In this document: in pieces, positions 25,014-35,031 of the stretch
Position numbering within the stretch: the first letter of the stretch is position 1
Layout of the letters: every line of letters starts with the position of its first letter
Assembly (NCBI GenBank): GCA_934294885.1
Contig: CAKRAK010000021.1
Location: forward strand, 1 to 54,667
Direction of reading: 5' to 3'
DNA from: an uncultured Lachnospiraceae bacterium
Lineage (GTDB): Bacteria > Bacillota > Clostridia > Lachnospirales > Lachnospiraceae
DNA length: 54,667 nucleotides
Notes under the pieces: generated by a model
What the model was told of the DNA's origin: nothing
The model's input: the letters and a program-made list of their open reading frames with translations, nothing else
The model's database searches: none
Program-made: the position numbers and the translations under genes

Positions 25014-26468
25014 TTGAAAAGAACATTTTTTGATAAGATTATTCTCTTTATTGTCGTATTGATTATTGTAATCTTTATTGCTTTGGCAGGTTATATGACC
25101 CATGCAACCCAGACTGCTTTAGTTGCGGAAAAACAAAATACCCTGACCAGAGAGGCGGTTTTGTTATCCAATCAGGCGATTTCCCCGTATCTATCGGGAG
25201 AAGCCGATCTTCAGGAGTTGAAAAACTGGTTAAATGAATTTGAAACGACACTGCAAAGTAGTGTGTGGTTTTATTCTGAGGCAGGGAAATTGATTGCCGC
25301 TTCCCACGGGGAACAGGAAAAAAAAGCAGTGAAGATTCCCGAAAATCTGAAAAAACTGGATGATACCCTGGATCTGAAAAAAGGCTTTGTGAAGGTGGGA
25401 AACTTTTATGGGCTGTTTGATTCCCAGATGATCAGCATTGGGATTCCGGTATACCACGAAGAGAATCCGGTGGGATATATGGTGTTACATACCTCTCAGA
25501 CGGAGCTGGATACATTAAAGGCAGATATCGAGAATATTATGTATATGCCATTGTTTGTAACGATTTTGATCGTAGGAATTGTATTGGCATATTTATCCAG
25601 TACGATTTTGAGACCTATTGGAAAGATTAATTATGCAGCAAGAGAATTTGCAAAAGGAAACTTTGACGTGAAGACCGGCGTTAACAGAAAGGATGAGATT
25701 GGAGAATTATCCGACTCTTTGGAATATATGGCAAGCGAGCTTAGTAAGCTGGATGAATACAGAAAGAATTTCATTGCTAATATTTCCCATGATTTCCGTT
25801 CGCCTTTAACATCCATTAAAGGATATCTGGAGGCGATGCTGGACGGAACCATACCGGTAGATAAGTATGACCGATACCTAAATATTGTGTTGAATGAGTC
25901 AAAACGATTAACCAAATTAACAACCGGACTTTTGGAATTAAATGATTTTGATACATATGGACCAATATTAAAACGAACCCGTTTTGATGTGGTGGATGTA
26001 ATCCGGGAGACCAGAAATACTGTGGAAGGTCAGTGTGAGGCCAAGCAGATTGACTTCAGGCTGAATTGTCCGGCAAAGGATTCCACCGTTTATGCGGATA
26101 AAATGAAAATTGGTCAGGTAATCTATAATCTTGTGGATAATGCAATCAAATTTAGCCCAAGGGGAAGCAGTATTGTTGTAACGGTAACAGAGAAAAATGA
26201 AAAGGTATTTATTTCTGTTAAGGATTCCGGACCGGGAATTGAAAAGGATAAGCAGAATAAAGTATTTGATCGTTTTTATAAAACGGATTCATCCCGGGGT
26301 AAGGACAAACAGGGAACCGGCCTTGGTCTGTCCATTGTGAAAGAGATTGTAAAGGCACATGGAGAACAGATTAATTTAATCAGTACAGAGGGAGCGGGAA
26401 GTGAGTTTACCTTCTCTCTTCCGAAGAATGAAGAAAATAATCAAATAATTGGCAGAAAAGGAGAATGA
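25014..26468 (+). CDS. Sensor histidine kinase
   Basis: 484 residues with a TTG start supported by AGAGGG about 8 bases upstream. Membrane helices lie at about 9-29 and 178-198 and enclose an extracellular sensor of about 145 residues (Cache/PAS-like, not further assignable). HAMP covers about 197-250. The dimerisation helix has the phospho-acceptor His259 in NISHDFRSPLTS. The ATPase domain shows the N box NLVDNAIKFSP, G1 DSGPGIE and G2 GTGLGLSI. It is the cognate partner of the preceding regulator. The next gene, yhaM, starts 1 base after its stop, so the pair is transcriptionally fused to the repair/foldase genes downstream. Confidence 0.95.
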   Translation: MKRTFFDKIILFIVVLIIVIFIALAGYMTHATQTALVAEKQNTLTREAVLLSNQAISPYLSGEADLQELKNWLNEFETTLQSSVWFYSEAGKLIAASHGEQEKKAVKIPENLKKLDDTLDLKKGFVKVGNFYGLFDSQMISIGIPVYHEENPVGYMVLHTSQTELDTLKADIENIMYMPLFVTILIVGIVLAYLSSTILRPIGKINYAAREFAKGNFDVKTGVNRKDEIGELSDSLEYMASELSKLDEYRKNFIANISHDFRSPLTSIKGYLEAMLDGTIPVDKYDRYLNIVLNESKRLTKLTTGLLELNDFDTYGPILKRTRFDVVDVIRETRNTVEGQCEAKQIDFRLNCPAKDSTVYADKMKIGQVIYNLVDNAIKFSPRGSSIVVTVTEKNEKVFISVKDSGPGIEKDKQNKVFDRFYKTDSSRGKDKQGTGLGLSIVKEIVKAHGEQINLISTEGAGSEFTFSLPKNEENNQIIGRKGE

Positions 26469-26469
26469 C

Positions 26470-27420
26470 ATGAGATTTATAACAGAATTACGAGAAGGGG
26501 ATGTGATTTCCTCAATTTATTTATGCAAGGATAAGAAGACATTACAGACAAAAGCCGGTAAAAACTATTATTCTATGCAGTTACATGATAAAACAGGATC
26601 TGTAGATGCAAAGGTTTGGGATCTGTCCAACGGAATCGATCATTTTGATTCTATGGACTATATTCAGGTAGATGCACAGGTAACAAGCTTTCAGGGTTCT
26701 TTGCAGCTTAATGTAAAAAGAATCCGAAGGGCAACAGAGGGAGAATATGACCCAAGAGATTATATGCCATGCTCTAAGAAAAATTTAGATGATATGCAGG
26801 CAGAGCTGCTGGAAATGATTCGTTCTGTGAAGGACGTTCATTTAAAAGCTTTGCTGGAGAAGTTCTTTGTGGAGGATAAGGAAACCGCAGAGAAATTCAA
26901 AATGCATTCCGCAGCAAAAACCATGCACCATAACTTTGTTGGAGGCTTACTAGAGCATAGCCTGTCTGTTGCTAAAATCTGTGATTTTTTTGCAAAACAA
27001 TATCCGGTTGTCAGAAGGGATCTTCTTGTAACCGCGGCCCTTTGTCATGACATCGGAAAGATAAAAGAAATTTCTGATTTTCCTGAAAATGATTACACCG
27101 ATGAGGGACAACTGATTGGTCACATTGTAACCGGAACCATGATGATTGAAGGTGCGGCGAATCAGATAGAGGGATTTCCGAAACAGTTAAAGGATGAATT
27201 GGAGCACCTCATCTTATCCCATCACGGAGAATTGGAATTTGGTTCTCCGAAGAAGCCGGCATTAATTGAGGCTGTGGCCTTGTCCTTTGCGGATAATGCA
27301 GATGCAAAGTTAGAAGGCTTTATTGAGCTGCTGGATGGCAATCATGACAAGGGAACCGCATGGCTTGGCTTTAGCCGCATGTTCGAGACCAACATACGTG
27401 CTACAGGCGATGGTCAGTAA
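26470..27420 (+). CDS. yhaM: 3'-5' exoribonuclease YhaM family (OB fold plus HD domain)
   Basis: 316 residues from ATG 26470, chosen because AAAGGAG lies 6 bases upstream; a longer frame would overlap the kinase. An N-terminal OB fold (about 5-95; YYSMQLHDKTGSVDAKVWD) binds nucleic acid. The metal-dependent HD domain (about 150-290) has HNFVGGLLEHSLSV and the LCHDIGKIKEI dyad, with HHGELEFGSPKKP further on. In Bacillus YhaM trims RNA 3' ends. It lies in the same direction as mfd, 56 bases upstream of it. Assignment is firm at family level. Confidence 0.92.
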   Translation: MRFITELREGDVISSIYLCKDKKTLQTKAGKNYYSMQLHDKTGSVDAKVWDLSNGIDHFDSMDYIQVDAQVTSFQGSLQLNVKRIRRATEGEYDPRDYMPCSKKNLDDMQAELLEMIRSVKDVHLKALLEKFFVEDKETAEKFKMHSAAKTMHHNFVGGLLEHSLSVAKICDFFAKQYPVVRRDLLVTAALCHDIGKIKEISDFPENDYTDEGQLIGHIVTGTMMIEGAANQIEGFPKQLKDELEHLILSHHGELEFGSPKKPALIEAVALSFADNADAKLEGFIELLDGNHDKGTAWLGFSRMFETNIRATGDGQ

Positions 27421-27476
27421 GAATTGAAGGATAATCCGGGATGAACCGGAGGATTGTAATAGAATGAGGAAATGAT

Positions 27477-30400
27477 ATGGAAGTGTTAAGAGCCCCGTTT
27501 CGGCTTTCAGAACTTGGAACAGAATATGAGCAGGCAAAACAAAAGGGGAAAATGCCGGTAGAAATTATGGGAACAGATGGCTTTGCAAGATATTACACCA
27601 TGGATAATCTTGGAGTAAATCGTGTGAAACTGATTGTGACCTATAGTGAAGACCGTGCAAAGGAAATTTTGGACGGATACAGCTTTTTTGATAAAGATAT
27701 TCTTTACTATCCGGGAAAGGATGCACTGTTTTACAGTGCAGATATTCACGGCCATACAATTTTGCGTCAGCGGATGGAGGTAGTAAAGAGTATTGTGGAG
27801 CATACGGCATCTACCATTGTTGTATCCATTGACGGTTTGTTGAATAAGGTGGTTCCTTTGGAAGAGATAACGGAGCATATGTTATCCTTTCATGTAGGAG
27901 ATACGTTGGATCTGAATCCCATAAAAAAATATCTGGTGTCTCTTGGGTATGAGAGAAATGACTGGGTAGACGGTGTCGGTCAATTTGCTGTCAGAGGTGG
28001 TATTTTGGATGTATTTCCTATGAGCAGTGATTGTCCTTATCGGATTGAACTTTGGGGAGATGAGATAGACAGTATCCGAAGCTTTGATGTGGAAAGTCAG
28101 AGAAGTATCGAGAATGTGGATGCGCTGTCATTATATCCCGCTGCCGAGATGATTCTGGATGAAGACAGGATTCAAAAGGGTCTTGGCAGGATTGAAAGGG
28201 AGCATAAGAGTTACGGGAAGAAATTAAAAGACGACATGAAGACAGAGGCTTATGCCAGAATCAACCGGGAAGTCAACAGCCTAAAGGAAGAGTTGGATGC
28301 GTTTCACAGTGCCATGGGTATTGATGGCTACATCGGATATTTTTATGATACGTTAGTCAGCTTCATGGATTATCTTCCAAAAGAAACTTTATTTCTGGTA
28401 GACAATCCTTATCAGGTTGAAGAACGGGCGAAGGCCTGTCAACTGGAATTTAGAGAGAGTATGGTCAGCCGGTTAGAGGGTGGATATATATTACCGGGAC
28501 AGGCAGATATTTTATACGATTACAAGGCCATAATCGGAAGACTTGCCGGCAGGGACACGATTTTATTCAGTCTCTTTATGAAGGAGAAAACAGAATTTGT
28601 CCCGAAAACCAGAATCAACTTTGATACAAAAATGGTGCAGACCTATCATCATAACTTTGATATGCTGCTTAAGGATATTAAAAACTGGAAAAATGACAAT
28701 TACCGAATTGTTTTATTTTCCCCTTCGGCAACAAGAGGAGAGCGGCTGGCAAAGGAATTGGCACAGCAGGGCATCAACTGCTTTTTCCAAAGCGACAGAG
28801 ACCGGATTCTTGCCGAGAAGGAAATGATGATTACCAACGGGCGGTTAAAAAGCGGTTTTGTGGTACCGTCCATACATCTTGTGGTTCTGACGGAAGGAGA
28901 TATTTTCGGACAGAAGAAAACAAGAACACGGATGAAGCGAAAACCCTTGTATTCCGGTGAGAAGATTAAGAGCTTTGATGATCTGAATGTAGGAGATTAC
29001 GTTGTTCATGAGAATCATGGGATTGGAATTTACCGAGGAATCGAGCAGATTGAAGTGGATGGAATCGGTAAGGATTACATTTCCATTGAATATGCAGGAG
29101 GCTCTAAGCTCTTTATCCTTGCGTCCCAGCTTGACCTTATACAAAAATATTCTTCTAAGGAGGGTGGACGTCCGAAGCTGAATAAGTTAGGAGGTCAGGA
29201 GTGGAATAAAACAAAGACCAGAGTAAGAGGTCAGGTAAGAGAAATCGCAAAGGATCTGGTTGCCTTGTATGCTACAAGACAGGCAACCTCCGGATATGCA
29301 TTTTCCAAGGATACCCTGTGGCAGAAGGAGTTTGAGGAGCTGTTTCCTTTTGAGGAAACCCAGGATCAGTTAAAGGCAATCGAGGATACAAAGGCGGACA
29401 TGGAAAGCAATAAAATTATGGATCGTCTGATTTGTGGGGATGTTGGTTACGGAAAAACGGAGATTGCCATACGTGCAGCCTTTAAAGCTGTACAGGATGG
29501 CAAGCAGGTTGCTTATCTGGTTCCTACCACTATTTTGGCACAACAGCATTATCAGACCTTTGTGGAGCGGATGCAGGATTATCCCATTCATATTGGTATG
29601 ATGTCCCGCTTCCTGTCGGCAAAGGAGCAGAAAAAGACTCTGGAGGATTTAAAGAAGGGACAGCTGGATATTATCATCGGAACTCATAGACTGTTATCAA
29701 AGGATATGGATTACCGGAATCTTGGTCTGCTGATTATTGATGAGGAACAGCGTTTTGGCGTTGCTCACAAGGAGAAAATCAAGCAGATGAAAAAGGATGT
29801 AGATGTGTTGACCTTGTCTGCAACTCCGATTCCCCGTACCCTCCATATGAGCATGGTAGGAATCCGGGATATGAGCTTGTTAGAGGAACCGCCGGTAGAC
29901 AGAAAGGCAATACAGACTTACGTGTTGGAATATAATCAGGAACTCATAAAGGAAGCTATTGCCAGAGAGTTATCAAGAGGCGGACAGGTGTATTATGTAT
30001 ATAACAGAGTGAATACTATTTCCGATGTGACTGGGGATCTGGCTAAAATGATGCCGGATGTCAGAATTTCTTATGCCCACGGACAGATGAAGGAACAGGA
30101 ACTGGAAAATGTAATGATGGCATTTGTTAACAAGGAAATTGACGTGCTGGTAACGACTACCATTATTGAAACCGGGCTGGATATTGCAAATGTTAATACA
30201 ATGATTATTCATGATGCGGATAGCTTTGGATTGTCCCAGTTGTATCAGTTAAGAGGTCGTGTCGGAAGATCCTCTAAGACCGCTTATGCATTTTTAATGT
30301 ACAAACGGGACAAAATGCTGAAGGAAACTGCCGAAAAACGGTTAAAGGCGATTCGGGAATTTACGGATCTGGGTTCCGGCTTTAAGATTGCCATGCGGGA

Positions 30401-30992
30401 TTTGGAAATCAGAGGTGCCGGTAATCTGTTAGGTGAGGATCAGTCCGGGCATATGGCATCTGTAGGTTACGATTTGTATTGCAAAATGTTAAATGATGAG
30501 GTGCTGCGGCAGAAGGGTGAGAAGACGGAGGAAGAGTTTTCAACCAGTATTGAACTGCCGATAGATGCTTATATTCCATCTACTTATGTGAAAAATGAGA
30601 TGACCAAGTTAGAATTATACAAACGGATTTCTGGTGTCTGGACACAGGAAGATTATGAAGATATGTTAGATGAGCTAACAGATCGTTTTGGTGAACCGAC
30701 TTATGAGGTGTTGAATCTTTTGAAGATTGCAATGATAAAAGCGAAGGCACATGAAGCGGGAATTTCTTCTATTGTGTACAAGAATCATCAGGTAAAGATA
30801 GAGATGCAGCCAAATGTCAGGGTAAAGACCGAACTGCTGGAAGCATTTTTGACAAAGTATATGAATCAGGTACGTCTTGTTATGGGAGAGAAGGCAGGAT
30901 TTGTTGCGGATTTGGAACAAAAGAGCATAAAAACCTTTATCAACGAATTGGATGGATTGATCGGAGATATCCGTGAGTTGCTTGAAAAGTAG
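27477..30992 (+). CDS. mfd: Transcription-repair coupling factor Mfd
   Basis: 1171 residues, a full-length superfamily 2 translocase that removes stalled RNA polymerase at DNA lesions and recruits UvrA. Order: UvrB-like N-terminal modules (about 1-340), the CarD-like RNA-polymerase-interaction domain (about 500-570; LNVGDYVVHENHGIGIY), motor domains with Walker A GDVGYGKT (654-661), Walker B-type IDEEQRFG, LSATPIPRTLHMS and the RGRVGRSSKTAYA motif VI. The C-terminal regulatory domain is intact. The position near pth and two foldase genes follows the pth-mfd-prsA neighbourhood known in Firmicutes, here split by extra genes. Confidence 0.98.
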   Translation: MEVLRAPFRLSELGTEYEQAKQKGKMPVEIMGTDGFARYYTMDNLGVNRVKLIVTYSEDRAKEILDGYSFFDKDILYYPGKDALFYSADIHGHTILRQRMEVVKSIVEHTASTIVVSIDGLLNKVVPLEEITEHMLSFHVGDTLDLNPIKKYLVSLGYERNDWVDGVGQFAVRGGILDVFPMSSDCPYRIELWGDEIDSIRSFDVESQRSIENVDALSLYPAAEMILDEDRIQKGLGRIEREHKSYGKKLKDDMKTEAYARINREVNSLKEELDAFHSAMGIDGYIGYFYDTLVSFMDYLPKETLFLVDNPYQVEERAKACQLEFRESMVSRLEGGYILPGQADILYDYKAIIGRLAGRDTILFSLFMKEKTEFVPKTRINFDTKMVQTYHHNFDMLLKDIKNWKNDNYRIVLFSPSATRGERLAKELAQQGINCFFQSDRDRILAEKEMMITNGRLKSGFVVPSIHLVVLTEGDIFGQKKTRTRMKRKPLYSGEKIKSFDDLNVGDYVVHENHGIGIYRGIEQIEVDGIGKDYISIEYAGGSKLFILASQLDLIQKYSSKEGGRPKLNKLGGQEWNKTKTRVRGQVREIAKDLVALYATRQATSGYAFSKDTLWQKEFEELFPFEETQDQLKAIEDTKADMESNKIMDRLICGDVGYGKTEIAIRAAFKAVQDGKQVAYLVPTTILAQQHYQTFVERMQDYPIHIGMMSRFLSAKEQKKTLEDLKKGQLDIIIGTHRLLSKDMDYRNLGLLIIDEEQRFGVAHKEKIKQMKKDVDVLTLSATPIPRTLHMSMVGIRDMSLLEEPPVDRKAIQTYVLEYNQELIKEAIARELSRGGQVYYVYNRVNTISDVTGDLAKMMPDVRISYAHGQMKEQELENVMMAFVNKEIDVLVTTTIIETGLDIANVNTMIIHDADSFGLSQLYQLRGRVGRSSKTAYAFLMYKRDKMLKETAEKRLKAIREFTDLGSGFKIAMRDLEIRGAGNLLGEDQSGHMASVGYDLYCKMLNDEVLRQKGEKTEEEFSTSIELPIDAYIPSTYVKNEMTKLELYKRISGVWTQEDYEDMLDELTDRFGEPTYEVLNLLKIAMIKAKAHEAGISSIVYKNHQVKIEMQPNVRVKTELLEAFLTKYMNQVRLVMGEKAGFVADLEQKSIKTFINELDGLIGDIRELLEK

Positions 30993-31006
30993 AAATGTAG
31001 TACAAT

Positions 31007-32086
31007 ATGCCTATGAAAAATGAAGAAAATAAAATGAAAAAAAATAAAAAAATTGAATATCTGATATGGTTTGTGATAGGAGTAATCTTGATAGCCCTGC
31101 TGGCAGCCGGCTTATACCTTCTGTCAGGAAAAGACAAAGTGCCAAAGGATATTTTGGTTATGGAGATAGGAGATGAGAAGGTATATCTGGATGAGGTGAA
31201 TTTGTATTGTCTTGAGAATGTGACCCGGTTAGGCTTGACTGCCGATACTTTGGATTCTACCACAGCATCGGACGGAACGCCTTCTGCGGAATATTACAAG
31301 AACGAGATTTTTGATCTGATTCTGGATACAAAGGTTACTTACATGAAGGCTGTGGACGAAGGAATCACATTGACCCAGCAGGAAAAAAATGATATTAACA
31401 ATGATGCGGTTGAATATATAGGTGGTCTCGGTGGTTCTGTCACGAAGCAGCTTGGGATTTCTATGGATACAGTGATAAAAAGCTACGAGGAACGTTACAT
31501 TGTCAAGAAATACGGAGAACAGGCAGTGGAAGATGTGGATGTGGAACAGCAGAAGTATTGTACGATTTACATGCTCCTTTTCCCAAAGGTTCAGGTAAAT
31601 GAAGACGGCAGCTATGTAAAGGCATCCGATGGAGAGTCTCCGATTTTATTATCCGACGACGAGATTAAGCAGAAAAAGGCAGATGCAGATGATGCTTTGG
31701 AGGAACTGAAGGCCGGTGCAGATGTAGAAGAGGTTGCCAAAAAATACGGAGTTGAATTGGTTTCCGGAGAAGAGAGTAATCTGGTAGGAAGCTTTGGAGA
31801 TCCCTTTGATAAATATGCCGCAACCTTAAAGGAAGGCGAATACAGTCCGGTTTTGGATATTGCAAGCTGTTACGCAATTGTGAAAATGGTTGAAGAAAAC
31901 AATCAGGCATTGGCAGACCAGATTACGGAACACTATCGTGAGGATCAAAAGCAGGATGAACTGGATAATATAGTAGAATCCCTGTATGATGAATATCAGA
32001 TTGACAAGGATCAGGTTTTAGTAGGTCGGGCATGGGATAAGCTGTCATTGTATGACTTTTCCGGCTATGTGGAGGATCAGGAATGA
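31007..32086 (+). CDS. Membrane-anchored SurA/PrsA-like foldase (paralogue 1)
   Basis: 359 residues. After a basic start comes one membrane helix (about 17-37) with no lipobox Cys, so it is a membrane-anchored extracytoplasmic protein. The helical SurA_N-like region (about 45-180) is followed by a parvulin-like domain (about 185-300) beginning CTIYMLLFP and ending SPVLDIASCYAIVKM. The catalytic His residues expected of parvulin prolyl isomerases (in HILV and GYHI motifs) are not seen, so it may act as a chaperone. It overlaps the next foldase gene by 4 bases (ATGA). The ribosome binding site is weak. Confidence 0.8.
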   Translation: MPMKNEENKMKKNKKIEYLIWFVIGVILIALLAAGLYLLSGKDKVPKDILVMEIGDEKVYLDEVNLYCLENVTRLGLTADTLDSTTASDGTPSAEYYKNEIFDLILDTKVTYMKAVDEGITLTQQEKNDINNDAVEYIGGLGGSVTKQLGISMDTVIKSYEERYIVKKYGEQAVEDVDVEQQKYCTIYMLLFPKVQVNEDGSYVKASDGESPILLSDDEIKQKKADADDALEELKAGADVEEVAKKYGVELVSGEESNLVGSFGDPFDKYAATLKEGEYSPVLDIASCYAIVKMVEENNQALADQITEHYREDQKQDELDNIVESLYDEYQIDKDQVLVGRAWDKLSLYDFSGYVEDQE

Positions 32087-33114
32087 AATACAGAAAAAGA
32101 ATAGGTTTACTTATGGTTGTGCTTAGCGCCTGTATGCTGGCAGGATGCGGAAAAAAACAGGAAGAACCGGTAAATGTCGTTTATGAATACGGAGATGCGG
32201 CAATTACTTACGGAGAGTTTTATATTTATGCCAAAACCATTCAGGAGGATTATCAAAAGACATACGGAGAAGGTATCTGGAGTCTGGAGTTAGAGACGGA
32301 AGACGGAAAAAAGAGCATGAAGGATGTTACTTTGGAGGATATTATCTCTGATATTAACCGGATTAAGGTAATGGTTGCCCAGGCGAAGGACATGGAGATT
32401 TCCTTAAAAAGCGAAGAGAAGGAGTCTATTCAGCAGCAGGCGGATGCTTTTTATTCCGGATTGACGAAGGCTGATATCAAGCAGGCGGAGATTACAAAGG
32501 ATGATGTTGTTAAGGTCATGGAAGAGAACATGATTGCATCAAAGGTATATGAACAGGTTATTTCCGACTCGGATTTTGAAATTTCCGATGAAGAGGCACG
32601 AATGACAACCTTCTATGATGTTTTGTTTGAGTGTTATAAGGTGAAAAAGGATGGTTCGGTAGAGGAATATACCGATGAACAGAAGGCACTGCAGCTGGAA
32701 AAGGCGAATGAAGCTTTGGAAAGTCTTGCTAAGGATGATGATGTAACCTATGAATCCATTGTAGATAAGTATGATTTGCAGTATTCCAACTCTTACACGA
32801 TGAAAAAGTCTGATATTGTAGAGGAATACGGCAGCTCTGTTGCAGATAAGATTCTTTCCTTGTCCGACGGAGAAGTCAGTTCTGTGGTGGAAAGCCGATA
32901 TGGCTATCATATTTTCAAAATGATAGAGTCCAATAATAAAGAGCTGACCAAGAAAAATAAGGCAGAGATTGTGGAGCAGATGCAGCGGAGTTATTTTGAT
33001 GATATCTATGAAAAATGGGCAAAAAAATATGATTCCCATTTTGATATGGCGGTAGATGTTGATTATGATATGATAAAGGGATTTCCGTTTCAGGACAAAC
33101 AGGAGGAAAAATAA
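32083..33114 (+). CDS. PrsA-like foldase lipoprotein (paralogue 2)
   Basis: 343 residues with a signal peptide ending in LAGC (Cys22), so it is lipid-anchored outside the cell. The helical N-terminal chaperone region runs to about 165. The parvulin-like domain (about 180-310) starts TTFYDVLFE and ends SVVESRYGYHIFKM, which keeps the second but not the first expected His. It probably assists folding of secreted proteins with the overlapping paralogue upstream. The start overlaps that gene by 4 bases and the ArsR-family gene begins 1 base after its stop, so all three are co-transcribed with mfd. Confidence 0.85.
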   Translation: MKYRKRIGLLMVVLSACMLAGCGKKQEEPVNVVYEYGDAAITYGEFYIYAKTIQEDYQKTYGEGIWSLELETEDGKKSMKDVTLEDIISDINRIKVMVAQAKDMEISLKSEEKESIQQQADAFYSGLTKADIKQAEITKDDVVKVMEENMIASKVYEQVISDSDFEISDEEARMTTFYDVLFECYKVKKDGSVEEYTDEQKALQLEKANEALESLAKDDDVTYESIVDKYDLQYSNSYTMKKSDIVEEYGSSVADKILSLSDGEVSSVVESRYGYHIFKMIESNNKELTKKNKAEIVEQMQRSYFDDIYEKWAKKYDSHFDMAVDVDYDMIKGFPFQDKQEEK

Positions 33115-33115
33115 C

Positions 33116-33475
33116 ATGGATACAAAACAGATTCAGGTGTGTGAATGTAATGCAATTCATCAGGATGTTGTTGACAGAGTAAGTGCTGTAATGCCGGCGG
33201 AAGAGACACTTTATGACTTAGCAGAGCTGTTTAAGGTGTTTGGGGATACGACAAGAGCAAGGATTTTATGTGCATTGTTTGAAAGTGAGATGTGCGTATG
33301 TGATATTTCTGTATTGTTGGGAATGACCCAGTCTTCTATTTCTCATCAGCTCAGGGTATTAAAATCCGCAAAGCTGGTTAAGAATCGTAAAGATGGTAAG
33401 GTTGTATATTATTCCTTGGACGATGAGCATATTAAACATATCTTTGAGCAGGGCTTAGAGCATATTAGTGAGTAA
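33116..33475 (+). CDS. ArsR/SmtB-family metal-sensing repressor with two metal sites
   Basis: 119 residues; AGGAGG lies 9 bases before the ATG. A winged-helix DNA-binding domain covers about 30-105 (TQSSISHQLRVLKSAKLV recognition helix). Both classic metal sites can be read. The alpha-3N type has Cys9 and Cys11 (CEC) plus Cys60 and Cys62 (MCVCD), as in CadC-type Cd/Pb sensors. The alpha-5 type has Asp103, His105, His116 and Glu119, the DxH-x10-HxxE pattern of Zn sensors SmtB/CzrA. It would leave DNA on binding thiophilic metal or zinc. No efflux pump is adjacent; it is the last gene of the mfd-foldase transcript. Confidence 0.92.
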   Translation: MDTKQIQVCECNAIHQDVVDRVSAVMPAEETLYDLAELFKVFGDTTRARILCALFESEMCVCDISVLLGMTQSSISHQLRVLKSAKLVKNRKDGKVVYYSLDDEHIKHIFEQGLEHISE

Positions 33476-33510
33476 GTGGATTTTGGCAGGAATGTTATAT
33501 TCATGTTGTA

Positions 33511-33566
33511 AAAGAACCCCAAAGGACAGACTGGAAAATGTCTGCTCTTTGGGGTTCTTGTGTTTT
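33511..33566. terminator. Bidirectional terminator with branched stem
   Basis: A perfect 13-bp stem (33512-33524 with 33547-33559) enclosing an inner CAGAC/GTCTG hairpin, flanked by A and T runs. It separates the convergent ArsR-family and trkH genes. Confidence 0.9.
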
Positions 33567-33577
33567 GTCGTTTATTT

Positions 33578-35020
33578 TTAACAGGTTTTCCATGTTGTAG
33601 GTGATAATAAAACCAACAATGGGAAAAGCTCCAGACGACCTGCCAGCATATCAAACATCAGTACATATTTTGAGAATCCTGAATACAGGTCAAAATTGGC
33701 TGCCGGACCGACTAAGGATAGTCCCGGACCGATGTTGCCAAGTGCGGAAGCAACCGCTGTTAAGTTCGTTATTCCGTCATAGTTGTCCACGCTGATGAGC
33801 AGTACGGATAGGACAAATATCAGGATGTATGAAATGAAAAATATATTTGACGAACGTAAGACGCTGTGGGACAACGGCTTTTGATCCATCTGGATGACCT
33901 TGATGTTCCGGCTGTGGCATAGCTGGTGCAGTTCTTTTTTTACGGTTTTCCAGTATATCAATACTCTTGAAACCTTAATTCCACCGCAGGTACTACCGGC
34001 GCAGCCGCCTACAAACATTAAGATGACCAAAATGCATTTGGAAAGCTCCGGCCATAGATCAAAGTTTACCGAAGAAAATCCGGCAGTTGTCATAATAGAA
34101 CCAACCTGCATAAAACTGTGACGGAAGCTTTCCTCCATGGAATAGTCTGTAGCAAAGAACAGATTCATGGCAATGGCTGCCATGGATGCAAAAAATAACA
34201 GACAGTATAAGCGGATTTCTTCCATATGAATCGCATCCTTGAACCGTTTGATCCATAACAGGAAGAAGAAGTTATAGTTAAAGCCGGAGAAAAACAAAAA
34301 TACGGATACCACATACTGTATGGCTGGGGAGTAGGCTCCCAAAGAAGCATTCTTGTTTGCAAAACCTCCTGTACTTGTTGTTGTAAAGGAAGTACAGATG
34401 GCATCAAAGACCGGCATTTTTGCAATTACCAGACTGATGATTTCCAACATGGTTAAGGTGAAATAGATGGCATACAAATAGTATGCGGTCTTTTGTACCT
34501 TGGGAACCAGTTTTCCTACGCTGGGACCCGGACTTTCTGCTTTCATAAGATACAGATCCTGTCCACCGGTTAATGGCAGTAATGCCAGAAGGAATACAAG
34601 AACTCCCATGCCTCCGATCCACTGAATCAGACTTCGCCAGAATAACATACAATGGGACAGTGGCTCGACTTCATGAAGGATTGTGGCGCCGGTTGTCGTA
34701 AATCCGGATATTGTCTCAAATAATGCGTTGGTAAAGCTTGGTATCTCTCCGCTGAAATAAAATGGAAGGCAGCCCGTTAAGGATAACAAAATCCAGCTTA
34801 AGGCAGTCATGACCAGACCTTCCTTTGCATAAAATTTTGTGTTTTTCGGTCTTTTTCTTGTAAGCAGAAGACCAATTACCAGCATAATAAGAGCACAAAT
34901 TACAAAATATTTGCCATGACCTTCGTGATAGTAGATGGATACCCCGGCAGGGATAACCATAAGGCCTGCAATGGTATTTAAAATCCATCCTAACATATAG
35001 ATTATCATTGTAATGTTCAT
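33578..35020 (-). CDS. trkH: TrkH/KtrB-family potassium channel subunit
   Basis: 480 residues, about ten membrane helices arranged as four M1-pore-M2 repeats. The four selectivity-filter loops are visible: GFTTTGA, TTTSTGGF, MTTAGF and LGNIGPG. It conducts K+ (possibly with Na+) into the cell under control of the cytoplasmic NAD-binding subunit encoded directly upstream (trkA, 11 bases away, same strand). The C terminus PLLVLLSPTTWK is the usual family end. It terminates at the strong bidirectional hairpin. Length and motifs are complete. Confidence 0.96.
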   Translation of the reverse strand: MNITMIIYMLGWILNTIAGLMVIPAGVSIYYHEGHGKYFVICALIMLVIGLLLTRKRPKNTKFYAKEGLVMTALSWILLSLTGCLPFYFSGEIPSFTNALFETISGFTTTGATILHEVEPLSHCMLFWRSLIQWIGGMGVLVFLLALLPLTGGQDLYLMKAESPGPSVGKLVPKVQKTAYYLYAIYFTLTMLEIISLVIAKMPVFDAICTSFTTTSTGGFANKNASLGAYSPAIQYVVSVFLFFSGFNYNFFFLLWIKRFKDAIHMEEIRLYCLLFFASMAAIAMNLFFATDYSMEESFRHSFMQVGSIMTTAGFSSVNFDLWPELSKCILVILMFVGGCAGSTCGGIKVSRVLIYWKTVKKELHQLCHSRNIKVIQMDQKPLSHSVLRSSNIFFISYILIFVLSVLLISVDNYDGITNLTAVASALGNIGPGLSLVGPAANFDLYSGFSKYVLMFDMLAGRLELFPLLVLLSPTTWKTC

Positions 35021-35031
35021 AATATAAACTC

